A DNA stretch of 64,000 bases, taken from positions 143,105,012 through 143,169,011 of the forward strand of contig NC_059073.1 in NCBI RefSeq assembly GCF_020497125.1, in the 5' to 3' direction. The notes beneath the pieces are model-generated. The model made no database searches, was not told the DNA's origin, and saw only the letters and a program-made list of their open reading frames with translations. The position numbers and the translations under genes are program-made. Numbering within the stretch: position 1 is the first letter of the stretch; each line of letters starts with the position of its first letter. The stretch comes from Mauremys mutica (Eukaryota > Chordata > Testudines > Geoemydidae). Below are positions 37,801 to 49,800 of the stretch, piece by piece.

Positions 37801-40800
37801 CCTGAAGGCCCAACCTAAGTACGTGGAGAGATGGAGATCCGCCACTTGAATCCAATTGATCACAGTCGTCCCAGGAGCTGCACGCCTACCCTGGGTGGGC
37901 TTGGAGGACAGAATGGTGGGAAGGATTCATAGATTCATAGACTCTAGGACTGGAAGAGACCTCTAGAGGTCATCGAGTCCAGTCCCCTGCCTTCATGGCA
38001 GGACCAAATACTGTCTAGACCATCCCTGATAGACATTTATCTAACCTACTCTTAAATATCTCCAGAGATGGAGATTCCACAACCTCCCTAGGCAATTTAT
38101 TCCAGTGTTTAAACACCCTGACAGTTAGGAACTTTTTCCTAATGTCCAAGGATGATTGGTACCCTCTTCTGCCAACGTAAGCACCAGGCCAGGATCTTCT
38201 GTGGCACATGAGAGCACCAATCGCTGCGCCTGGTCCATGCGCCTGGGCCCACCTCCTCAAAGGTATACAGGCACCAGTGCCTCACTCCCTTGGAGGATCT
38301 GGGCCGACGTCCCTAAGGAGGTGGTGGGCTTTGACACAGGTGCTGAGCGCCCACAGCTCCAGGTGAAGCCGGTGGCAGCTGCAAGCGTTTCAGCACCCTG
38401 GCAAAGCCAGCCAGTGCATTGTCACTCACCCATTATTCCAGCAGCCCCCTGGGTTTCCCCAGCTGTGCGGGCCCAGCCCGTGACCTGCTGCACAGAATCA
38501 TAGAATATCAGGGTTGGAAGGGACCTCAGGAGGTATCTAGTCCAACCCCCTGCTCAAAGCAGGACCAATCCGCAACTAAATCATCCAGCACCTCTTTGTT
38601 TTCCTGGCAGGCGATGGAGAAGCTGGTGGACGAAGGCCTGGTGAAATCGGTGGGGGTTTCCAACTTCAACATCTCCCAGCTGGAGAGGCTGCTGTCCGTG
38701 TGCAGGATCAAACCTGCCGCCAACCAGGTAAAGGCTTGTGATCGGGCAGCGTATGAGTTACACCTGTAATGGTGTCGTTTGCCGTGGCGGTCTAGGCTGG
38801 TCCCCGGCTATGAGAGAGACAAGGCGGGTGAGTGTCCTTCAGCTCTGTGCAGCTCGAAAGCTTGTCTCTCTCACCTGCTCTGCCTGTAGCAATGGTATCT
38901 GCGCTCCGGGCAGTGCTTATGCTACCTTTGCATCGGGCTGCTTAGGCCTTGTCTACACTACAAGACTATTTCGAATCTACTTAAGTCGAATTTGTGGATT
39001 CGACCTTATGAAGTCGAATTTGTGGATCCACAGTAAATACACTAATTCGAATTTCTGAGTCCACAGTAACGGGGCTGGCGTCGACTTTGGAAGCGGTGCA
39101 CTGTGGGAAGCTATCCCACAGTTCCCGCAGTCCCCGCTGCCCATTGGAATGCTGGGTAGAGCCCCCAATGCCTGCTGGGGGGAAAAATGTGTCGAGGGTG
39201 GTTTTGGGTAACTGTCATCATAGAACCGTCAATCACGCCCTCCCTCCCTGAAAGCTCCGGCGGGAAATCTGTTCGCGCCCTTCTCTGGTCGGTTACAGCT
39301 CGGACGCCACAGCACTGCGAGCATGGAGCCCGCTGCGATCATCGCTGCACTTATGGCCGTTGTCAACTCCTCGCACCTTATCGTCCCTCTTCCACAGTCA
39401 GCTGCTGAGAAATCGGGCGAGGAGGCTCCGGCAGCGCGGTGAGGACAGGAATTCACAGAGTGGCGCAGACCTCTCACAAAGCAGGGTACGCCGTGCCGTG
39501 GAGATCATGGTGGCAATGGGTCAAGTTCATGGTGTGGAACGGCAATTCTGGGCCCGGGAAACAAGCACGGACTGGTGGGACCGCATAGTGCTGCAGGTCT
39601 GGGATGAATCACAGTGGCTGCGAAACTTCAGGATGCGTAAGGGCACTTTCCTTGAACTCTGTGACTTGCTGTCCCCTGCCCTGAAGCGCCAGGACACCCG
39701 AATGCGAGCAGCCCTGAGTGTGCAGAAGCGAGTGGCCATAGCCCTCTGGAAACTTGCAACGCCAGACAGCTACCGGTCAGTAGCGAACCACTTTGGCGTG
39801 GGCAAATCTACCGTGGGGGTTGCTGTGATTGAAGTAGCCCACGCAATCGTTGAGCAACTGCTCTCAAAGGTAGTGACTCTCGGAAACGTCCAGGACATCA
39901 TAGATGGCTTCGCCGCGATGGGATTCCCAAACTGCGGTGGGGCTATAGATGGGACTCACATCCCTATCCTGGCACCAGCCCACCAGGCCAGCGAGTACAT
40001 TAACTGAAAGGGCTACTTTTCTATGGTGCTGCAAGCACTGGTGGACCATAGGGGACGTTTTACCAACATCTTCGTTGGGTGGGCGGGCAAGGTTCATGAC
40101 GCACGTGTGTTCAGGAACTCTGGTCTGTTTAGACGCCTCCAGGCAGGAACTTTCTTCCCGGACCACAAAGTAACGGTTGGGGATGTGCAGATGCCTACAG
40201 TGATCCTCGGGGACCCAGCCTACCCGCTAATGCCCTGGCTCATGAAGCCCTATACAGGCGCCTTGGACAGAGAGAAGGAACTCTTCAACTACCGGCTGAG
40301 CAAGTGCAGAATGGTGGTGGAGTGTGCTTTCGGACGTCTCAAGGGGAGATGGCGGAGCTTACTGACTCGCTCGGACATCAGCGAAAAGAATATCCCCGTA
40401 GTTATTGCTGCTTGCTGTGTGCTCCACAATCTCTGTGAGAGCAATGGCGAGACCTTTTTGTCCGGATGGGAGGTTGAGGCAAATCGCCTGGCTGCAGTTT
40501 ACGCTCAGCCAGACACCCGTGCCGAGAGAATATCCCAGCGGGAAGCGCTGTGTATCCGGGAGGCTTTGAAAGCTAGTTTCCTCGGAGAGCAGGGTAACCT
40601 TTGACTCTCCACTTGCTTTCAATAGAAACTGACCCTGGGCCTGTGTCTGTATGTGTCGATTTCGATCTGCGGTTACATACCCCGTTCTCCAAGTTTCCCC
40701 CACTTCCAAAGCACGTTTTAAATACAATTAATTGTTACACTCATTATTAATAAATCTTTGTTTTACTTTGCATTTCTGTTCAGTTGTTGAAACATGGACG

Positions 40801-43800
40801 CATACTGTGCTGGGCACGGTGTGCACTGATGTACAGACCGCTTGTTCCATAGAGGAATGACATCCTCCTGCTCCTACATAGGTCTCTGGGGTGGGGGACG
40901 GTTGCAAGTGGTTGTGCATCAAGGGGTGGGTTTGCAGGAAGGGGCGAGTGGTGCCTTCTTTGGATAGGGGTTTGGATGACGGCAGTGGGCTGCGGGTTTG
41001 GGCGTAGGAAGGGGTGAGGGGTGTGGGGGAAGGGTGAGTATCTGTCCGTGGATGAGGGCTCTTGCTGGGGCTCAGGGCAGCGGAGAGGCTCGTTGCTACG
41101 GTGGAAATGCATGGTAAGGGTGGCAGGTGCTAGGACCCTGGACAAGCATACACATCACAGAATGACCCGGGGCAGCATACACCACACAGAGTGACCCTGG
41201 TGCCTACTGACTGCAGTGTGTGTGTGCCCTGCAGTTGATCATGCCCCCAAGTCTGTACCCTGGTAATGTAGGCTATATCGTGCAATTATAAATCCCCTCC
41301 CCCCCCATACACAAAGAAATTCTCTGACACGAATAGGGTGACCAGACAGCAAGTGTGAAAAATCGGGGCAGGGTTTGGGGGGTAATAGGAGCCTATATAA
41401 GAAAAAGACCCCAAAATCGGGACCGTCCCTATAAAATCGGGACATCTGGTCACCCTAGACACGAAAGACGTGACCGAAACAGTGAATAACAGCAAACAGC
41501 TTTTAATAATCTAATACACAGTGGGGGGATGAAACTTGGATTTGGGACTGGGTGAGCCTGTAAGGGAAGCACTTCTACAAATGTATAGCGTGAGAGGTGT
41601 GTGGTACATTAGGCGCTATGCAGTGGTGCAGTGACAGTTCTCACGGCCCCTACCGCCCCTCCGTCTTGTACTTTTGGGTGAGGGGGGGGCAGGACTTCTT
41701 GGCGGGGGAGGGCGGTTGCAGATACACTGCAGGGGGGCTCTGTCTCCTGCCTGCGGTCCTGCAGAACATCAACAAGGCGCCGGAGCGTGTCCGTTTGCTC
41801 CCTCATTAGCCCAAGCAGCGTTTGAGTCGCCTGCTGGTCTTCCTGCCGCCACCTATCCTCCCGTTCGATGTGTGTGCGATGCTGTTGACATAGGGTCTCC
41901 CTCCACTGTGTCTGCTCTGCCGCCTCGGCTCTGGAGGAAGCCATCAGTTCCGCGAACATCTCGTCCCTAGTCTTTTTCTTTCGCCGCCTAATCTGCGCCA
42001 GCCTCTGCGAGGGGGATGCCGGGGCAGTCCGGGAAAGAGCCGAAGCTGTGTGATGGGAAAAGTAACTGATTTCCTTGAACAGATACATGTTTGCGAACAG
42101 TGAACACAGTCTAGTCAGTTTCTCTGAACAAGACCATACAGGGCAACAAGTCTCACGAGATCTCGGGACAAGTTCGAGATTTCGGAATACGCTCTCATTG
42201 GCTGCGGCATTGCACAGGAGAGCGGACAAGTGGGGAGAGACAGCTGAATCCGTCTAGCAGACAGTCCTGGTAAGCCTTACAGTACATTCTGCTTATCAGT
42301 TAATGGATAGCTGTGCCCTCCCGCTAAAGGCAATCTGGAAATCATATACTCTGACCCTTTTCCAGCCACTCCCGCCAGTGCACGGGAAAGATCAATGTAT
42401 GCTTTTCCTATGTGGCCTACAACACGTGGCTGTTAAGCGAGGGTCATTGTTATGCAAAGTAAAAGTCAACCATTCACAACAGTAACAATACACTAATTGC
42501 CCTAATTAGATGCAGCATTTCATGAACGAGATCACCCTGATGCGGGTCCCTCGGAGTCACAAAGAGCGGATGCTAAGGGAAGCCCTGCAGAGACCAGGAC
42601 CATATGCGGCCATGCTTGTAGAGGCGATGATTCCCATCTACATAAGGATGTCCTGGCGCGGAAGAGTGTGCTTCCACGGAGCACCCAACAAGGCACCTCT
42701 CCCCAGGAACCTCCTGCGGAGGCTTTTCGAGGACCTAAATGAGACCTTTCTTGAATTGTCCCTGGAGGATTATTGTTCAGTCCCTATATGTGTGGACCTA
42801 CTTTTCATATAGTTTTTCATTGAAAATTTTATATATAGTATTTCTATTTTTTATACCTGTTTTATAAAAAATAAATGTTTACATGTTTCTAGCACTTACC
42901 GCCTGATCCTTCCCCTGATTCAGAGTCCGGGTTAACGGCCGGGGAGGGTTGGTAGGGGATCTCTTGAAGGGTGATGAAGAGATCCTGGCTGTCAGGGAAA
43001 GCGGTTTTGTGTTCGCTGTCGCCTGCACCGTCCTCCACAAACCCTTCCTCATCTTCCACATCGGCGAACATCGAGGAGGAACTGACCAGGTTCACTATGC
43101 CATCCACTGAGTCCACGGTCACTGGTGGGGCAGTGGTGGCAGACCCACCTAGAATGGCATGCAGTGCCTCGTAGAAGCGGCATGTCTGGGGCTGGGCTCC
43201 GGAGCGTCCGTTTGCCGCTCTGACTTTTTGGTAGCCTTGTCTCAGGTCCTTGATTTTCACGCGGCACTGCATTGCATCCCGGCCGTATCCTTTCTCTATC
43301 ATTGCTTTGGAGACCTTCTCGAAGGTCTTTGCATTCCGCTTGTTGGAGCGCAGCTCCGACAGCACAGACTCCTCGCCCCACACACCGATCAGATCCAGGA
43401 CTTCCCGGTCTGTCCATGCTGGGGACCTCTTTCTATTCTTGGATTGGCCGGACTCCTCTGCTGGAGAGCTCTGCATCGTTGCAGGTGCTGCGGAACTCGC
43501 CCCGATGTCCAGCCAGGACGTCAGATTCAAAGTGCCCAGACAGGAAAATGAATTCAAATTTTCCCGGGTCATTTCCTGTGTGGCTGGTCAGAGAATCCAA
43601 GCTCGGACTGCTGTCCAGAGCGTCAACAGAGTGGTGCACTGTGGGATAGCTCCCGGAGCTACTAAGTTCGATTTGCATCCACACCTAGCCTAATTCGAGC
43701 TAGCCATGTCGAATTTAGCGTTACTCCACCTGCCGGGGTGGAGTACCAAATTCGAACTAAAGAGCCCTCTAGTTCGAATTAAATGGCTTCCTGGTGTGGA

Positions 43801-46800
43801 CGGTTGAGCGGTTAGTTCGAATTAACGCTGCTAAATTCGAATTAAAGTCCTAGTGTAGACCAGGCCTTATAGTTGGAAATAGTAATTGGGAAGCTGCCGC
43901 TGTGTCGTCCTCTGTACTGTGCTAAGCAGACTTTTGAGTGCTGGGTTCACAGCTTGGGCAGAGCCAGAGAGGTTGTGCTCCTTCTTTGAGGGCTTGGCCC
44001 CAAAAGGGCTTCTTTGTATCCCAGAAGCACAGAGCCCAACCAAGCTTGGGGCCCCACTGTGCTCAGTGAGAGAGAGTCCCTGCACTGAAAAGCCAGAGGT
44101 CCAAACAGACAAGCCGGGCGAAGGGGAAACAATCATGGAGAGGGGGAAGTTAAAGCCCAAGTCTCATGGCTCCGAATCGCCCCTAACTAGGCCAAGCTGC
44201 CTCTTAACGTAGGGGGGAGGGCGTGGTGTGGAGAAGGCTGAGAATCACTGGCCTAATCAATTAGGCTCTGCCTTCCTGCAGCCGGTCATGTGTCCCTTCT
44301 CCAGGCCAGCCGCTGTCACTGGCCAATAGGTAACGCTGCAGGAGGCGGCCCTGGGGAATGCTGTGAAGTGGGATTGATCAGTCCTGATCCACTAGGTCCT
44401 GGTGCACTAGGAGAGTGGTGAAGCACTGGAATGGGTTCCCTAGGGAGGTGGTGGAATCTCCTTCCTTAGAGGTTTTTAAGGTCAGGCTTGACAAAACCCT
44501 GGCTGGGATGATTTAGTTGGGGATTAGTCCTGCTTTGAGCAGGGGGTTGGACTAGATACCTCCTGAGGTCCCTTCCAATCCTGATATTCTATGATCTGGC
44601 AGAAATCTGCAACCTGAGCCTTGCTTCCCCTCTCTTAGGCCAGGGTGTAGAGGAAGGAGGCTGCATCTGATGCTCGGTCCAGCATGCTGGGAGAGGCATG
44701 TGGGATTGGGCAGAGAAGAGAAGACTTGCCCAGGGCAGGAGGGAGGCTCATCTGACTCTGGGGCTATGGAGGCTCCTAATATTCAGCAAACCAGGCCCCA
44801 GCTTTGGGCTTTCCAATGAAAGCTGCACCCGTCCCTCCTAGGGAAGGACTTCCCGGCACTTCAGAGCCCACTCATGAGCACCTTGAGGCAATGGGATGGA
44901 GCCATGAGATACAATAACTGTTTCTCCACCAGGTGGAGCTGCACCCCTATCTGACCCAGCCCGAGCTGGTGGAGTACTGCAAGTCTAAGGGGATTGTCCT
45001 CATTGCATACAGTCCCTTTGGCTGCCCTGCCCTGCCCTGGTAAGTCACCCCTAACATGCGCCCTCAGAGGGTAGATCTAAAGCAGTGGGCTGTGCTGGAG
45101 GGTGAATACACACAGGACTGTCTGCTTGTTAACGTTTAGAGATCAGCGTTTCCCCCCGCTAGGGAGCCGGATTCCAGTCTGGCTCGGGTATCCCTGGGGG
45201 AACCGCCACCTGCATTCCAGAAGGAGCAACTGCCTTGTGAGCGTGGGCGCCGGAAGGAAGCCAGGGTGGCTCTAGGATCCCGGAGCGAGGTTTGCACGGC
45301 CGTTAGAGGAACACAGTACATGTGTGATCTGGAGTCACGGACTCCAATGATGTTGGTTTCTCAGAGCAGAACCGTGCTCCAAAAGTCACCTGTAAAGGGA
45401 GAATGGCCAGTAAGCTAATCAGAGAAGAGGGGGAGGTAGAAGGGGTGGGGGTCTTGCTGCTCCACAGTCGATGCTGGTGACTGGCTAAGCAGCAATTCTG
45501 CAGAAAAGGAGTAGGGGTTACAGTGGACGAGAAGCTGGATATGAGTCACCAGTGTGCCCTTGTTGCCAAGAAGGCTAACGGCATTTTGGGCTGTATAAGT
45601 AGGGGCATTGCCAGCAGATCGAGGGACATGATCATTCTCCTCTATTCGGCACTGGTGAGGCCTCATCTGGAGTATTGTGTCCAGTTTTGGGCCCCACACT
45701 ACAAGAAGGATGTGGAAAAATTGGAAAGAGTCCAGCGGAGGGCAACAAAAATGATTAGGGGGCTGGAGCACATGACTTATGAGGAGAGGCTGAGGGAACT
45801 GGGATTGTTTAGTCTGCAGAAGAGAAAAATGAAGGGGGGGGTTGAGAGCTGCTTTCAACTACCTGAAGGGGGGTTCCAAAGAGGACGGAGCTCGGCTGTT
45901 CTCAGTGGTGGCAGATGACAGAACAAAGAGCAATGGTCTCAAGTTGCAGTGGGGGAGGTCTAGGTTGGATATTAAGAAACAATATTTCACTAGGAGGGTG
46001 GTGAAGCACTGGAATGGGTTACCTAGGGAGGTGGTGGAATCTCCATCCTTAGAGGTTTTTAAGGTCAGGCTTGACAAAGCCCTGGCTGGGATGATTTAGT
46101 TGGGGATTGGTCCTGCTTTGAGCAGGGGGTTGGACTAGATACCTCCTGAGATCTCTTCCAACCCTGATATTCTATGATTCCATGACTCAGAAAGCACCTT
46201 CTGGGGACAGTAGATGCCCACAGCACACAGTTGTAGCACAAAGGGGCAGTTCTGCCCTGAACTGGCATTGAAGGGCTCTGTGTTGACTGTCTGGCAACTG
46301 GAGTGAGTGTGAGCTGGAGGCCTGGGAGGTGTTTCTGTAGCCTGGGCTGGCTGTGAGATACAAGCTGGGTCCTCTTCCTTCGTGGCTGGTAACCCTGGCC
46401 CACCCAGCCAAGGTCTGGCTGAGATCTTCGCTAGGCTAACTGGGCCGGATTCTGCTGTCACTCCGGTTTGATTTCACTGACATGGGTGGAGATGCTTGGC
46501 CCACTAGCATTTACTGGATTCTTTTATGTTTATCAAGAGCCTGGCCAATGTAACAGGGGTCCCCCTGCGTGATGAGTTCTGGGGTGCAGCCCCGCCGCAC
46601 GGTGACAAAGCAGGGGAGAGGCTGAGTGAGCTGGGCCAGGGAGGGGTCCTGGCTGTTGTTAGCAGCCGGTGTTTGCGCAGCAGCACCAACGGGCGTTTGT
46701 CGACCCTGTCGCTGGCTCAGGGGGAGTGACAGAATCCCTCAGTGCCTTCCCTTCCCCGTTTCTCCAACCAGCAGCAGGAGGCTTTGCTGCCTTCCAGCGG

Positions 46801-49800
46801 TGCTGGGAAGGCGACTCTCCACCAGCCTCCTGTTTGCAAAGTACTGCCTGTTCACCAAGAGCAGCAGCCGTTGTTCAGGACTCTCCAAATCCTCTTCCCT
46901 CAGGCCTTCGGGGGAGAACAGCCCTGTGCCTCTCCTGGAGAATCCCACAGTGACTGAGATCGCTCAGAAGCATGGAAAAACCAGCGCTCAGGTGAGCGGG
47001 GAACAGCACTGGCCCTAGTGGTGTTTCTCTATATAGACGTGCAACATCCTATCTAAGCTACACAGGGGGTTGGGGGTGCAGTGTGGAAAAATGGGTCTCT
47101 CCGTCTCTTCGCGCTGGCTGTGCTCCCCCGGCCACCGCGCCAGCCACGTATCCTGGCTCACCAGCTCCTGCCCTCTCTGCAGGTTCTCATCCGCTTCCAC
47201 ATTCAGAGGGGCATCGCCACCATCCCGAAAAGCATCACCCCGGCCCGCATCGTGGAGAACGCAGAGGTAACGGGGATGGCTAGCGAGCCGGGAGCCCTCT
47301 TCCGCTCCTGGCCAATGGCTGAGGTGTTACTGTCACCAGAGCAGGGTGAGACGCTTCACACAAGCGACAGCTGGGGACTTGTACCAAAGCTGAGCTGTAC
47401 CCAGCAGGATTTGAATGGCTAGTTCAAGGGACCCTTAAGTATTGCTAGCCTGAGGGTTAGCCCCTCGGTCCAGGGATACGCTTTTAGGCCCTCAGCTTGG
47501 AGACCTAAGTGGCTTTGCTCCTCGTAGAAGACACACCACAGAGCGAGGTCTGGCTGTTAAACAGCCTGGGTTGGCATGCATGCCCCCCCCCCACTTGTGA
47601 GAGGTGGCGTGACGCAGTACCTGGGAAGCCCGTTACCAGAGTTTTTTGGAAGCCGTCATAGCGATTCTTGTCCCGGCTCCAGCTGTGACGATCTGGATGA
47701 AAACACATCCAGCCAGGGAAGCGGCTGTGGGAATAGATTGTGGCCCAGACATGTGAGGGCAGGATTTTTGTCCTTTCACTGAGGAGTTGAGTGAGTGGCC
47801 ATGCCCATTTGGTAGAGCTGTGCTGAACAAATCCTCAGAGCTGGGCCCCCAACAGAAGGTCTGCCCTTAGCCTCAGAGAGAGAGAGACACACACAAAATG
47901 TCTGGGCCTGTCTGCTGCGGGGCAAGGCAGAGGGTAAATTTCAGCACAGCAGCTTGCCACACAGTAACCTGCCATGTGCGCGCTGGGGAAGTCCAGAGGT
48001 GAAAGTAAGTGGGTACAGGCCAGTATGGAGGACCGGTAAGAAAAAGTGCAGTGGCTACCGGCAAGAACATGGAGCATTCGGGGCTCCCGCTGCCTCTACC
48101 ACCCTGGGCCCTTTCAATAGCCACCGGAGGCCTGCCGCCACTACCCCAGGGCTCTGGCAGCAGGGCTCTGGAGACGATTTAAAGGGAACTGGAGGGTAGC
48201 GACAGCCGGAGCTCCTGGCCCTGCTGCTGGAGCCCTGGGGCTCCGTCGGCAATTAAAAGGGCCTGGGGCTCTGCTGCAGTAGCAGCAGCTAGAGCCCCGG
48301 GCCCTTTAAATCCCCCCATTTAAATTGCTCCTGAACCCCAGGGTTCCCAGCCACCTCTGCAGCTGGGAGTTTGGGGTGATTTAAAGGGCTTGAGGCTCCC
48401 AGCTGCTGCTACCACAGCCCTAGCCCCGGGCCCTTTAAATCCTGATTTAAAGGGCCTGGGGATTTAAAGGCTCCGCCTCTTCCGGTGGAGGCCACGCCCC
48501 TCCTCAGGCTTCCAGAGTACCGGCAAGTCCTTTAAGTTACTTTCACTCCTGGGGAAGTCCCACGGCCACACCCTGCCATTCCCCATATCCAGCCTCCTGG
48601 TACCATTCAGACTCCAAGGGCTGCATTTCCCAGCCTTACAGAATATCCGCCCGTGTCTTCCATGCTTTGCTGTGGACTTGCGTCTCCTAGCAGACCTGGG
48701 CGCCTGGGCTTGGAGTTAAAGGCTCTTTCTTCTGCGTAGGTATACGACTTTCACCTGACACACAAAGAAATCCAGACGCTGGAGGGACTAAACTGCAACA
48801 CGCGATTTATTAAATGGAACTTGCTGGGGTGAGTGATTGAAACAGGCTCGTCTAACTAAAAAAACAAAAACAAAAAAAACAGCCATGTGCAACTGTGCTG
48901 AAGCCTTCAGGGCCCGGCTAACGATTACACAGGGAAGCTGCAGGCTAGGAAGCAGTGGGTGTTTTCAGTGATGTGGCCCAGGGGCTGGTGCACTGGACAG
49001 GGATGCAGGAGACCTGGGTTCTATTTCTAGCTTTCCCTCTGGCCTGCTGGGTGACCTGGGGCCAGTCACTTCCCATCCTTTGCCTCAGTTTCCCTCAATG
49101 AAAAATGGGGATCATGATCCTTTGCTTTTCATCCACAGGGCTCAAGGTAGATAGGCGGTAGATATTCAGTAGCATCTACTCTTTAAGGATCTCAAAGCTT
49201 CCCAACATTAATTAACCCACAGTGCAGTAGGTAAGGGACCAAACCCAGCAGGGATTGTCCCCGTTAGCTTCGGGTGGGGTTGTTCCCAAGCCAGTGTGGG
49301 TCTCACCTGTTATAAAGGGAGCTGTTTCCTCTCTGATGCTAACCCATTCAGAGGCAAGGGATACATCACAAAGGTTTGAGCAGCACATTGAAGCTCCAGT
49401 GTAATACGCGCGGAGTATTGCTATTGTTTATTTAAGCACTGACCGTAGGCTTGGCCCCTGTGCAATACACACAATCAAATCTTCCCTTGGGGCAGGGCTC
49501 GCAAATAAGGCCCCGATCCTGAAATCGGAGAGGCCAGCATGGGACCCAAAGTGATTTCATCTGGGTGGAGGGCCAGGGTCGGTAGAAGCATAACCCAAGC
49601 TAGGAGCATATGGATTTGATGCTCTCTAGTGACTGGTCCCCAGAGATGTTTCAATCTGCTATAGAGCTGCTTAAAATATAAAGCTGTGTCTGTCTTTCTG
49701 AAAATATGAACAAAATGACCCCCACCCTGAAAACCTTGCTACAGAACTTCTGTCTTTTGACTATAGGAACATTGGAAAAATTTCCCCTTCCCTGTTTTCA

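Larger units (their letters stand above)
38945..43866. mobile_element. PIF/Harbinger DNA transposon, 4.9 kb, in AKR intron 5
   Basis: Both ends carry the same terminal inverted repeat (ggcctTgtctacact against ggcctGgtctacact). TTA duplications at 38942-38944 and 43867-43869 are the standard Harbinger target site. The element holds a transposase gene on + and a Myb/SANT gene on -, tail to tail. Subterminal regions are full of TTCGAA sites. One short MITE (41336-41455) is inserted between the genes. Apart from the transposase lesions it appears full length. Confidence 0.93.
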
